A stretch of 10,769 nucleotides of DNA from Bacteroidia bacterium (GTDB lineage: Bacteria; Bacteroidota; Bacteroidia; Bacteroidales; Azobacteroidaceae). Position 1 is the stretch's first letter, and each line of letters opens with the position of its first letter. Of the stretch, positions 1 through 7,468 are shown piece after piece. Where the stretch lies: positions 1-10,769 of the forward strand of contig BNTW01000094.1 of assembly GCA_025996895.1 (NCBI GenBank), in the 5' to 3' direction. A program made the position numbers and the translations under genes. The notes under the pieces are model-generated. The model searched no databases. It worked only from the letters and a program-made list of their open reading frames with translations, and was not told the DNA's origin.

Positions 1-13
1 AAAATTCAGCCTG

Positions 14-48
14 CAAAGATATATGATTTTTCCCGAATTACATACAAA
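14..48 (-). promoter_or_regulatory. Possible leftward Bacteroidota promoter
   Basis: Read on the minus strand, 14-21 is TATCTTTG, a perfect TAnnTTTG -7 box, followed by GCAGGC as is common at Bacteroidota start sites. A TTTG lies at 45-48, but the spacer is 23 bases, longer than the usual 19-21. If real, it would serve a divergent gene beyond the left edge. No such gene is visible, so this is tentative. Confidence 0.3.
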
Positions 49-82
49 CTACGAAAAAAAATGAAATTTGTGATATTATACT

Positions 83-112
83 CTGAATATCAGTGCGTTT
101 TTCTTATCTTTG
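83..112 (+). promoter_or_regulatory. Candidate promoter of the lipoprotein gene
   Basis: TATCTTTG at 105-112 matches the Bacteroidota -7 consensus TAnnTTTG. The -33 element is weak: CTG at 83-85, 19 bases upstream, instead of TTG. Transcription would start near 119 and leave a leader of about 80 bases before the ATG at 201. Confidence 0.45.
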
Positions 113-200
113 TCGCAGTCGCGATTCCGGAAAGCAAAACGTTGTTTTCAGAAGAGCATTTTTAGATTAGCATAAGCGTTTAGAAATAAAAATTGGAGAG

Positions 201-1052
201 ATGAAACGGTTTATTTTTCTGCTTTTAGTAAGCATAGTTGGATTTCTTTTTGTTGCATGTAACAAAGAAGATGAAGTGCAGCTTTTTATTAATTTGGATA
301 CCACAGAAATAGAGTTTGCGCCGGACGGCGGCAACCGGACAGTGCAAGTGTCCGGCAATGGCGAGTGGAGTATTTCCGGCGACGGCGACTGGTTGGAAGT
401 GTCGCCGAAAACAGGCAAAGGGAATGTTGCGGTTACAATAACCGTTTCGGAAAACGACTCTTATGATGACAGGGAAACCACCCTGCTGTTTAAATGCGGA
501 CAGGAAACCGCCAAACTCAAACTGTTTCAGTGGAGAAAGGAAGAGGCCCAAATCCGCGAAATGCTTGTCAAACTCTATCACGATACTGACGGCGATAATT
601 GGAGGAATAAAGACAATTGGCTTTCGGATAAACCAATTAATGAATGGTATGGTATATACTATTCGCCAGGTAAGCTTACCATATCCTTATTATATAATCA
701 ACTCAAAGGCACTATAGATATGAGTAGTTGCACAATTTTATGGTATTTATATTGCCAAGTCAATCAGCTAACAAGTTTAGATGTGAGCGGTTGCACAAGT
801 TTAACGGAATTGTTTTGCTTTGACAATCAGTTAACGAGTTTGAATGTGAGCGGTTGTACAAGTTTAACGGAATTTTCTTGTAGCTACAATAAAATTCTAT
901 CCGAAATTCCGGAATGGTTTAGGCAATTAACCTTGTTTGAGCATGATAGCCGGTATAGCTATTATACGGAAAATGATGAAACGAAATACACAGACAACGG
1001 TGTTGGTTGGTGGTATCCGGGCGAGCCGGGCAAAGGTTATCATGGTCAGTAG
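201..1052 (+). CDS. Predicted surface lipoprotein with BACON domain and leucine-rich repeats
   Basis: The protein has 283 residues. Residues 1-19 are a basic and hydrophobic signal peptide ending in FVA before Cys20, a type II (lipoprotein) cleavage site. The residues after the cysteine, NKEDE, resemble the lysine plus acidic export signal that sends Bacteroidota lipoproteins to the cell surface. Residues 30-110 fit a BACON domain (GEWSISGDGDWLEVSP, then a strand-rich stretch with DDRETT). Residues 119-151 look like the cap preceding LRR domains (LYHDTDGDNW ... NEWYGI). Two 21-residue LRR units follow at 188-208 and 209-229, both containing VSGCTSLTE. The tail is aromatic and glycine-rich (GWWYPGEPGKGYHGQ). 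GGAG at 195-198 supports the start, though it is very close to the ATG. BACON and LRR domains usually bind glycans or proteins; the ligand is unknown. The gene is not functionally linked to the ribosomal genes downstream. Confidence 0.85.
   Translation: MKRFIFLLLVSIVGFLFVACNKEDEVQLFINLDTTEIEFAPDGGNRTVQVSGNGEWSISGDGDWLEVSPKTGKGNVAVTITVSENDSYDDRETTLLFKCGQETAKLKLFQWRKEEAQIREMLVKLYHDTDGDNWRNKDNWLSDKPINEWYGIYYSPGKLTISLLYNQLKGTIDMSSCTILWYLYCQVNQLTSLDVSGCTSLTELFCFDNQLTSLNVSGCTSLTEFSCSYNKILSEIPEWFRQLTLFEHDSRYSYYTENDETKYTDNGVGWWYPGEPGKGYHGQ
762..887 (+). repeat. 63-base tandem repeat encoding two LRR units
   Basis: Units 762-824 and 825-887 are in frame and nearly identical over their first two thirds (both contain GTGAGCGGTTG and CAAGTTTAACGGAATT). 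They diverge at the end of each unit. Each encodes one 21-residue leucine-rich repeat. The high nucleotide identity suggests a recent duplication, or homogenisation by recombination. Confidence 0.85.
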
Positions 1053-1107
1053 AAACGAAGTGTCCTAAATATAATAGACGGAAAGGCTGAAAGCCCTAAA
1101 AAATAAC

Positions 1108-1132
1108 GGGACTATCCAAAATTTTGTGTAAA
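1108..1132. mobile_element. Possible IS256-type terminal inverted repeat remnant
   Basis: The stretch GGGACTATCC followed by AAAATTTTGTGTAAA resembles the ends of IS256-family elements, which typically read G..A..GTCC..AA.TTTGTGTAA. No transposase fragment and no second end are visible in the 325-base gap, so at most this is a relic. The resemblance is from memory of the family and was not searched. Confidence 0.3.
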
Positions 1133-1190
1133 TGCCCACTACAGTTGAGCATCAAATCAGGATTTAAATGGAAGGATTTTTCCAAATTAT

Positions 1191-1216
1191 GCCAATATTT
1201 CTTAAAAATATTTGGC
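1191..1216 (+). other. Hairpin between the lipoprotein gene and rpsL
   Basis: GCCAATATTT at 1191-1200 pairs with AAATATTTGGC at 1206-1216 (10 pairs, one bulged T at 1211, five-base loop). No T tract follows, so it is not a canonical terminator. Its right arm contains the -33 TTTG of the first rpsL promoter, so it could act as an operator or be coincidental. The rest of the 1053-1377 gap holds only the IS-like relic and the two promoters; no gene is seen. Confidence 0.45.
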
Positions 1217-1241
1217 GATTCCGTAGAAAATCGTACCTTTG
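1211..1241 (+). promoter_or_regulatory. Upstream promoter P1 of rpsL
   Basis: TTTG at 1211-1214, a 19-base spacer and TACCTTTG at 1234-1241 fit the Bacteroidota promoter consensus at every defined position. It lies 75 bases upstream of a second promoter, giving rpsL tandem promoters. The expected transcript would begin near 1248, with a leader of about 130 bases. Confidence 0.6.
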
Positions 1242-1285
1242 CGGCGTTTTGGCGCAAAAAATCGAAAAAATAAAGAGATAACTTA

Positions 1286-1316
1286 TTGTTTTTTCAATAT
1301 TTAATTCGTACTTTTG
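1286..1316 (+). promoter_or_regulatory. Main promoter P2 of the rpsL-rpsG-fusA operon
   Basis: TTG at 1286-1288, a 20-base spacer and TACTTTTG at 1309-1316 fit the Bacteroidota consensus. The start would be near 1323, leaving an A-rich leader of about 55 bases. The promoter overlaps a short palindrome, ATTG-T6-CAAT (1285-1298). The same architecture, with 32 of 39 positions identical, occurs upstream of rpsJ (see 10453-10483). Confidence 0.75.
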
Positions 1317-1377
1317 CCACCCGTTTCGTTTGGATGTAAAATAGTAATAAAATAAGAAACAAAGTAAAAGTTAAAAA

Positions 1378-1794
1378 ATGCCTACAATTCAGCAATTAGT
1401 AAGAAAAGGAAGGGCAACTTTGGTTGAAAAAGGAAAATCTCCCGCATTGGATGCCTGCCCGCAACGGCGCGGCGTGTGTGTGAGAGTTTATACTACGACA
1501 CCGAAGAAACCGAATTCCGCTATGCGTAAAGTGGCTCGTGTTCGTTTGACAAGCTCTAAAGAAGTGAATGCCTATATTCCGGGAGAAGGTCATAACTTGC
1601 AAGAACACTCCATCGTATTGGTGAGAGGCGGTCGTGTTAAAGACCTTCCGGGTGTTCGTTATCACATTGTACGCGGAACTTTGGATACTGCAGGCGTAAA
1701 TGGCCGCACGCAACGTCGTTCCAAATACGGTGCAAAACGTCCGAAAGCAGGTAAAGCTCCGGCAGCTCCTGTAAAAGGCGGAAAAAAGAAATAA
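1378..1794 (+). CDS. rpsL: 30S ribosomal protein S12
   Basis: S12 lines the decoding centre of the small subunit and contributes to tRNA selection accuracy. The 138-residue protein starts [12 protein letters not shown] and carries the diagnostic [19 protein letters not shown] block and [15 protein letters not shown] loop. Lys43 and Lys88 (Met counted), the positions usually changed in streptomycin-resistant mutants, are both lysine, so the target site is of the sensitive type. Asp89, equivalent to the residue methylthiolated in E. coli, is present. The C-terminus is a Lys/Ala/Pro/Gly tail, longer than in E. coli S12 (124 residues). It is the first gene of the str operon, with tandem promoters upstream and a 161-base gap to rpsG. 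No strong Shine-Dalgarno sequence precedes the ATG, as is usual in Bacteroidota, where A-rich leaders are common. Confidence 0.98.
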   Translation: MPTIQQLVRKGRATLVEKGKSPALDACPQRRGVCVRVYTTTPKKPNSAMRKVARVRLTSSKEVNAYIPGEGHNLQEHSIVLVRGGRVKDLPGVRYHIVRGTLDTAGVNGRTQRRSKYGAKRPKAGKAPAAPVKGGKKK

Positions 1795-1869
1795 CCCCCA
1801 TCCCCCTAAAGGGGGAGCAGAATGCAGAATTCCGCAGAATGTAAAGTCCCCTTTAGGGGGTTTAGGGGT
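1794..1869. repeat. 76-base inverted-repeat element between rpsL and rpsG (REP/MITE-like)
   Basis: CCCCCTAAAGGGG at 1802-1814 pairs perfectly over 13 bases with CCCCTTTAGGGGG at 1848-1860. After a small internal loop, ACCCC (1794-1798) pairs with GGGGT (1865-1869). Each arm can also fold alone (CCCCC-TAAA-GGGGG). The loop contains GCAGAAT three times (1817-1823, 1824-1830, 1834-1840). C-run/TAAA/G-run arms of this kind recur between genes in many Bacteroidota genomes. The element begins on the last base of the rpsL stop codon and could affect transcription or mRNA stability between S12 and S7. Confidence 0.75.
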
Positions 1870-1955
1870 AAAAGGTTGAGTAAATAAATTCGGTGGAATT
1901 TGTTGAAGATACCAAGAGAGAACAACCAGTTAAAAACAATTTTTTAAGAAGAAAA

Positions 1956-2432
1956 ATGAGAAAAGCTAAACCAAAGAAAAGACAGATCCTCCCGGATCCT
2001 GTGTTTGGTGACCAGAAGGTAACGAAATTCGTTAATCATCTGATGTATGACGGCAAGAAAAGTATTGCTTTCAGTATCTTTTATACTGCTTTGGATAAGG
2101 TAAAAGGTAAATTATCTAATGAAGAAAAATCTTCGCTCGAAATCTGGAAACAAGCGTTAGACAATATCACTCCGCTTGTTGAAGTAAAATCCCGCCGTAT
2201 TGGCGGTGCAACCTTCCAAGTTCCTACCGAAATCCGTCCGGATCGAAAGGAATCCATTTCAATGAAAAATATGATTTCCTACTCCCGCAAGCGGGGCGGC
2301 AAATCGATGGCAGACAAATTGTCGGCTGAAATCGTTGACGCGTTTAATAACCAGGGCGGAGCGTATAAAAGAAAAGAAGATATGCACAGAATGGCGGAAG
2401 CTAACAGGGCATTCGCTCATTTTAGATTTTAA
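1956..2432 (+). CDS. rpsG: 30S ribosomal protein S7
   Basis: S7 nucleates assembly of the 30S head and contacts tRNA at the E site. In E. coli it also represses the str operon by binding between rpsL and rpsG. The start is placed at the ATG giving MRKAKPKKR, the conserved Bacteroidales N-terminus, and yields 158 residues. The open frame runs back to a GTG at 1893, but those 21 extra residues do not resemble S7. Landmarks are [49 protein letters not shown] and the C-terminal [15 protein letters not shown]. The upstream AAGAAGAAAA gives at best a weak ribosome binding site. Only 27 bases separate the stop codon from fusA, so the two are co-transcribed. Confidence 0.97.
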   Translation: MRKAKPKKRQILPDPVFGDQKVTKFVNHLMYDGKKSIAFSIFYTALDKVKGKLSNEEKSSLEIWKQALDNITPLVEVKSRRIGGATFQVPTEIRPDRKESISMKNMISYSRKRGGKSMADKLSAEIVDAFNNQGGAYKRKEDMHRMAEANRAFAHFRF

Positions 2433-2459
2433 TATTTAACAGGAAAGGTAAAAAGATAA

Positions 2460-4589
2460 ATGGCAAAAGGTTCAGATCAACAACTGAAATATACGCGAAA
2501 CCTCGGTATCATGGCGCACATCGATGCCGGTAAAACGACGACGTCGGAACGTATCTTGTATTATACGGGGTTAACCCATAAAATAGGGGAAGTTCATGAC
2601 GGAGCGGCTACTATGGACTGGATGGAGCAGGAACAGGAACGTGGCATCACGATCACTTCCGCTGCCACCACAGCCAACTGGAAATATGATGATGAAACGT
2701 ACAAAATTAATTTGATTGACACTCCGGGACACGTGGATTTCACGGTCGAAGTAGAACGTTCCCTCCGTATTTTGGACGGCGCGATTGCTACTTTCTGTGC
2801 GGTTGGCGGTGTAGAACCGCAATCGGAAACCGTTTGGCGTCAAGCAGATAAATATCATGTGCCTCGTATCGGTTATGTCAATAAAATGGACCGTTCGGGA
2901 GCAAACTTTTATGAAGTAGTCCGTCAGGTAAAAGATGTATTGGGTGCAAATCCCTGTCCGATTCAAATTCCTATCGGGGCGGAAGAGAAATTCAGCGGAA
3001 TTATCGACTTAGTTCGTATGAAATCGCTGTATTGGCATGATGAAACGATGGGTGCGGATTATTCAATGGAAGAAATTCCGGCAGAATTAGTCAGCGAAGC
3101 CGAAGAATGGCGCGACAAAATGCTTGAAACATTGGCGGAAGTCGATGACAAGTTGATGGAAAAATATTTTGACGATCCAAGTACAATTACGGAAGATGAA
3201 ATCAAGGCGGCTGTTCGTAAAGGAACATTGTCGATGCAGATTAATCCGATGTTGTTAGGCTCTTCCTTTAAAAATAAAGGTGTACAACCATTATTGGATG
3301 CTGCTTGTGCTTATCTGCCCAGTCCGGTGGATACAACAGCGACTGAAGGAACAGATCCCGACGATCCCGAAAAAATATTAACCCGCAAGCCAAGTGCCGA
3401 CGAGCCGTTTTGTGCGTTGGCGTTCAAGATTGCAACCGACCCCTACGTAGGACGCTTGTGTTTCTTCCGTGTGTATTCGGGCGAATTGGAAGCCGGCTCG
3501 TACGTCTATAACAGCCGTTCGGGCAAGAAAGAACGTATTTCGCGTTTGTTTCAAATGCACTCCAACAAGCAAAATCCGAAAGAATTTATCGGTTGCGGCG
3601 ACATAGGCGCAGGCGTCGGGTTTAAAGATATTCGTACCGGCGACACGATTTGCGACGAAAACCATCCGATTGTATTGGAGTCGATGGATTTCCCGGCACC
3701 GGTGATTGGTATTGCCGTAGAGCCGAAAACCCAAAAAGATTTGGATAAATTGGGCATCGGATTGGGTAAATTGGCCGAAGAAGATCCGACATTCACCGTA
3801 AAAACCGACGAAGAAACCGGTCAAACGGTTATCTCCGGTATGGGCGAATTGCACTTGGAAATTATCATCGACCGTTTGAAACGTGAATTTAAGGTGGAAT
3901 GCAACCAAGGTCGTCCGCAAGTATCTTATAAAGAAGCAATCACCAAAGCGGTTGAATTGCGTGAAGTTTATAAGAAACAAACGGGTGGTCGCGGTAAATT
4001 TGCCGATATGATTGTTCGCGTGGAGCCCGCAGATGCAGATTTTGAAGGCGAATTGCAATTCATTGATGCTGTAAAAGGTGGTAACATTCCGAAAGAATAT
4101 ATTCCTTCCATTCAGAAAGGGTTCCAACGCGCCATGAAAAACGGTGTATTGGCAAGTTACGCATTGGATAAACTGAAAGTTACGGTATTGGACGGCTCTT
4201 ATCACCCTGTCGATTCCGACCAGCTTTCGTTTGAAATTTGTGCGATACAGGCATTCAAGAGTGCAGCCGAAAAAGCCGGTCCGGTGTTGAAAGAACCGAT
4301 TATGAAAATCGAGGTCATCACTCCGGAAGAAAGTATGGGCGATGTGATCGGCGATTTGAACAAACGTCGCGGACAAGTGGAAGGCATGGATACCAGCCGT
4401 ACAGGCGCGCGCATTGTGAAAGCACATGCACCGCTTTCGGAAATGTTTGGATATGTAACAGCCTTACGTACAATTACTTCCGGTCGTGCAACCAGTACGA
4501 TGTCGTTCTCGCATTATGAAGAAGTTTCTCCTTCGGTAGCGAAAGCGGTGTTGACGGAGGTAAAAGGGCGTGTAGATTTGATAAAGTAA
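2460..4589 (+). CDS. fusA: Translation elongation factor G
   Basis: EF-G is the GTPase that drives translocation of tRNA and mRNA and, with ribosome recycling factor, splits ribosomes. The protein has 709 residues, normal for the family. GTPase motifs are intact: AHIDAGKT at 19-26 (P-loop), RGITI at 61-65 (Thr64, switch I), DTPGH at 87-91 with catalytic His91, NKMD at 141-144, and SSFKNKG further on. Domains II-V follow, with the domain IV block [10 protein letters not shown] and the C-terminal [30 protein letters not shown] at 2441-2448 is a fair ribosome binding site. This is the canonical str-operon copy, not a degenerate paralogue. In relatives rpsJ follows closely; here the next gene belongs to an unrelated AT-rich cassette. 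Confidence 0.98.
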   Translation: MAKGSDQQLKYTRNLGIMAHIDAGKTTTSERILYYTGLTHKIGEVHDGAATMDWMEQEQERGITITSAATTANWKYDDETYKINLIDTPGHVDFTVEVERSLRILDGAIATFCAVGGVEPQSETVWRQADKYHVPRIGYVNKMDRSGANFYEVVRQVKDVLGANPCPIQIPIGAEEKFSGIIDLVRMKSLYWHDETMGADYSMEEIPAELVSEAEEWRDKMLETLAEVDDKLMEKYFDDPSTITEDEIKAAVRKGTLSMQINPMLLGSSFKNKGVQPLLDAACAYLPSPVDTTATEGTDPDDPEKILTRKPSADEPFCALAFKIATDPYVGRLCFFRVYSGELEAGSYVYNSRSGKKERISRLFQMHSNKQNPKEFIGCGDIGAGVGFKDIRTGDTICDENHPIVLESMDFPAPVIGIAVEPKTQKDLDKLGIGLGKLAEEDPTFTVKTDEETGQTVISGMGELHLEIIIDRLKREFKVECNQGRPQVSYKEAITKAVELREVYKKQTGGRGKFADMIVRVEPADADFEGELQFIDAVKGGNIPKEYIPSIQKGFQRAMKNGVLASYALDKLKVTVLDGSYHPVDSDQLSFEICAIQAFKSAAEKAGPVLKEPIMKIEVITPEESMGDVIGDLNKRRGQVEGMDTSRTGARIVKAHAPLSEMFGYVTALRTITSGRATSTMSFSHYEEVSPSVAKAVLTEVKGRVDLIK

Positions 4590-4611
4590 GCGGACACAAT
4601 CTTATTTTATA

Positions 4612-4646
4612 TTTTTTCGGCGTGGATAAATTCTGCGCCGAAAAAA
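4612..4646. other. Perfect 11-bp inverted repeat after fusA (hairpin of reversed polarity)
   Basis: TTTTTTCGGCG at 4612-4622 pairs perfectly with CGCCGAAAAAA at 4636-4646 around a 13-base loop. It sits 22 bases after the fusA stop, where a terminator might be expected. However, the T run precedes and the A run follows the GC stem on both strands, the reverse of a rho-independent terminator. It may stabilise the fusA 3' end or mark the left junction of the cassette. Confidence 0.6.
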
Positions 4647-4668
4647 AACTATAAAAATTTTACTTTTC

Positions 4669-4700
4669 TTACAAAAATGTAAAACAAATAGCTATATTTG
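4669..4700 (+). promoter_or_regulatory. Candidate cassette promoter with overlapping palindromes
   Basis: TATATTTG at 4693-4700 is a perfect TAnnTTTG -7 box, with a start expected near 4707 and a 35-base leader to the ATG at 4742. The -33 position lacks TTG. It is instead occupied by a palindrome, TTACA-AAAA-TGTAA (4669-4682). A second palindrome, CAAATA-GCTA-TATTTG (4685-4700), covers the -7 box. This layout suits a repressor or activator site. No obvious separate regulator gene is in the cassette, although protein A may contain a winged helix. The stretch is very AT-rich, so chance palindromes are possible. Confidence 0.5.
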
Positions 4701-4741
4701 TACGTTATTTGGATTTATTCAGATAATAATAAATATAAAAA

Positions 4742-7456
4742 ATGAAAAACGAACAGAGAACAAAAGAAAATGATATGAGTACACTCAAATTTACTCATCC
4801 CGAAAAATACTTCGATGAACTACTATTCAATTGGTTCCAGAGGTTGATTGTGTCTAAAAATTCTCTGCTTGTTGCCATTGTCCGAAAATGTCCGAGACTG
4901 ATAGAATACCTCGTTGCAGAAGCAAAAAAGAACGGCATAGAAATTGATGTAGATGATTTGAATGTAATTTCAGATTGTGCTCTGCCTTTTGTCTTGCCTA
5001 CTCTTTTGAAAGAAAACGATAACCAATGTTATTACAATGGGAAATTAATTGACAATATTATATTGTTGGATGAGGCTATTTATTTTGGCTCTACGTTTGA
5101 GATGATATATGGCATCATTCTTACTGGATTAAAACACTTTGACAGCCCACTTTCTAAACAAAATGTACATTCATTGCCTGCTGTTGTGTCGGAAGATGCA
5201 AGACGAATAAAAGATATACTTAAATTTGACTTGTTTAACGATGTGGATTTTGATAAATTATTGATAGAAAAAGAATTAATACCCCTCTATATTGATTTTG
5301 TTCTTTCAAAATTTAGAGAATTAGGCAAACCCTGTGATGTGGAGTTTCCGATTATTTATCTAAAACTTAAAGAAAACTCAAGTGATGGTAATAAAAGTAA
5401 ATTTATAGGAGGAGAATTAGAAAAACTAAGGAAACGTTTACTGCCAAATAGTGTGCAAGAACCTTATGTAACAGATCATTATACAGATTCATTCTATTCT
5501 GACAGCAATTTTGGAGTTACTGAGTCCATTGACAGTTGGACTTTGCTTTTGGACGAATTGTCATTCATGGATAAACATGTAGTTAGTCCTGATTTTCAAA
5601 AAATCAGAGTATTTTTCACTTCGGGAAATGAGAAACTCAGTTTGGCATCGTATGCTCCTTGTGCTATACCTCAGCGATTGTTAATAGAAAATTCTCCTTT
5701 GTTTGAAGGGACTGCGTTGGCTCCTTTGTGGAAAAAAGTATTTAGGGCAGCTAAAGTTGGCGAAAAAGAATTTGAACCTTCTTATCAAAAAGTAACGGAC
5801 GCTTTGGCTTATGAAAATATGCCTGAGGATACACATTTCATGCAATGGTATTTGCAGACTAAGCAATATCAGGAACAGACAAAGAAAAGTTTGGTTGTTT
5901 GGGCTAATTATCTATTATCTTTTGCGAAATTATTGGACATATCCAAAGAACTTAAAAACTTGTTTGATTTTGAAAGTAATGTAATTGATATTGTTGATTT
6001 AAATTATCTTATTGGTCATGATTTGGCAAAAGAGATACGATTAGAGTTGCTTAATCTGTTACAATCAGATGCAGTTGTGCAATTACCCACCGTATATATA
6101 GATCCAATCAAGCAATTTAAATTGATACCGGAAGATTATCAAAGAGCATACGAGAAACATAATCAATCGGATTTTTTTGATTGTACCAGTATTTCAGGAT
6201 TGGTATCTGCTGAATTTAGTAATCAGCACAAATATATTGAAATTCCGAGCAGAAGACCATGCGTTCATCAAAATGTAGATAGGTTGAAATTTGGTGTGAC
6301 TTACACGTCCATGATGGATGACTTTTATCTTTATTTTGGGAATAGAAGTGACCGCTTGCGTGTGAGGATACATAAGGCTGTGGATAGACGCGTAGATAGA
6401 GGCAGTATTGTTCCTAAATATGTAAATGTTGACGGAACTTATTTGCGTTTATTTAGAGCCGGAGAAAATGAAGATCAATACAAAGATCAATTGAATCGCC
6501 TTCTGTTGCTCATATTAAAAATGTTGAAAGAGGAAACTAAACGGAATGAAATTCCGGAGCGTATCATCAACACTTGTTTTAATTTTACTTTGAGCGGAGA
6601 AATATTACCTGAAGAAAAGTTACGTCTCTTAAGAGGAATAGAATTTTCAACGCAATTGGATGGTAAAGGTTGGGGTTATAAAACATTTTTTTGCGATAGA
6701 GAAAAGAAACAGTCTGTTTTGCAACATTGTATAGATAGTGGGTTATTGATTAAATCAAGTTTGTCGTATTATAAACTATCGAATGATTTTGATAGTGATG
6801 AAGCGATAGTTGTTAACAAGGAAATAAATGACCTTTTAAGGCAGCGCGTGCAGTTGGTTGCTACTTTGTATTCTTCCTTGTCAGCTTCGACTGTTCGGGA
6901 AATTTGTAATTGGAGTCTTGTACAAGATGAAGAAAAAGAAGGCAAATATCTCGAAAACTTACAACAAGAACTTGAAAAGATAAGAAAAGAATTAAAACTA
7001 TTTATTTCAAATCAAGATGCCCGAAAATTGGATAACCTAAAAAAACACATTATAGATGTTTTTGATGCCGTTCCTGATAACGATATTGAAGATATAAAGG
7101 AAGAAATGTTGCTACAGTCGGAGAAGTTTACGAATGAAGTGAAAATTCTTTATAATAAGTTATACGGAAGTGTATCTGACAGTATAAATCGCTCTAATGA
7201 AACTCCAAAGATTAAGGAATTAAATGATAAAGTAAGTTGTTTTGATAAAGTCATTTTGTTGTTAACCTTGAAATTTTCTGATCAAAAGAAAGAAAAACTT
7301 GAATATGCAATTGATGATTTACAAGATAAATTGAGTGCAAGGCTTGCTGAAGCAAGCCTGAATTGGTTGGAAACAATGAAAGATGCTTCCCATTTTGAGA
7401 ATGAGCAAGGCGAAGGTTTTGACCTTAACATTCTTAAAATAGTTGATATCATATAA
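4742..7456 (+). CDS. Large uncharacterised cassette protein A with divergent PRTase-like motif
   Basis: I do not recognise this 904-residue protein as a named family. Residues 104-118 read DNIILLDEAIYFGST: a hydrophobic strand, an acidic pair (Asp110-Glu111) and a Gly-Ser-Thr turn. This resembles the PRPP-binding loop of phosphoribosyltransferases, but Glu replaces the second Asp and several other positions differ. Residues 657-680 (QSVLQHCIDSGLL ... YYKLS) resemble the end of a winged-helix domain. Residues 729-880 are charged and heptad-like, probably coiled coil. There is no signal peptide or membrane span, so it is likely cytosolic. The start at 4742 has no Shine-Dalgarno; Met12 at 4775 is an alternative. 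It is the first gene of a three-gene operon, 12 bases before the ATPase gene. Both domain guesses are by eye and uncertain. A role in phage or plasmid conflict is inferred from context only. Confidence 0.85.
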   Translation: MKNEQRTKENDMSTLKFTHPEKYFDELLFNWFQRLIVSKNSLLVAIVRKCPRLIEYLVAEAKKNGIEIDVDDLNVISDCALPFVLPTLLKENDNQCYYNGKLIDNIILLDEAIYFGSTFEMIYGIILTGLKHFDSPLSKQNVHSLPAVVSEDARRIKDILKFDLFNDVDFDKLLIEKELIPLYIDFVLSKFRELGKPCDVEFPIIYLKLKENSSDGNKSKFIGGELEKLRKRLLPNSVQEPYVTDHYTDSFYSDSNFGVTESIDSWTLLLDELSFMDKHVVSPDFQKIRVFFTSGNEKLSLASYAPCAIPQRLLIENSPLFEGTALAPLWKKVFRAAKVGEKEFEPSYQKVTDALAYENMPEDTHFMQWYLQTKQYQEQTKKSLVVWANYLLSFAKLLDISKELKNLFDFESNVIDIVDLNYLIGHDLAKEIRLELLNLLQSDAVVQLPTVYIDPIKQFKLIPEDYQRAYEKHNQSDFFDCTSISGLVSAEFSNQHKYIEIPSRRPCVHQNVDRLKFGVTYTSMMDDFYLYFGNRSDRLRVRIHKAVDRRVDRGSIVPKYVNVDGTYLRLFRAGENEDQYKDQLNRLLLLILKMLKEETKRNEIPERIINTCFNFTLSGEILPEEKLRLLRGIEFSTQLDGKGWGYKTFFCDREKKQSVLQHCIDSGLLIKSSLSYYKLSNDFDSDEAIVVNKEINDLLRQRVQLVATLYSSLSASTVREICNWSLVQDEEKEGKYLENLQQELEKIRKELKLFISNQDARKLDNLKKHIIDVFDAVPDNDIEDIKEEMLLQSEKFTNEVKILYNKLYGSVSDSINRSNETPKIKELNDKVSCFDKVILLLTLKFSDQKKEKLEYAIDDLQDKLSARLAEASLNWLETMKDASHFENEQGEGFDLNILKIVDII

Positions 7457-7468
7457 TCTTACTTTCTT

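Noticed and set aside
1378..1794. Streptomycin-resistance allele of rpsL
   Set aside because: Lys43 and Lys88 are both the sensitive-type lysine.
1893..1955. GTG-initiated 21-residue N-terminal extension of S7
   Set aside because: The extension does not resemble S7, while the internal ATG at 1956 gives the conserved MRKAKPKK start and the normal length of 158 residues.
3378..4427. 349-codon open frame on the minus strand opposite fusA
   Set aside because: It lies wholly antisense to a strongly conserved EF-G gene, its product resembles no protein family I know, and long antisense frames are expected from codon bias in such a gene.
4612..4646. Rho-independent terminator after fusA
   Set aside because: The T run precedes and the A run follows the stem on both strands, so no U tract follows the hairpin in either direction.
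4742..7456. Firm annotation of protein A as a phosphoribosyltransferase or retron accessory protein
   Set aside because: The motif is divergent, with Glu for the second Asp and non-consensus Ala, Tyr and Phe around it, and no reverse transcriptase gene is present. It is kept only as a hypothesis.
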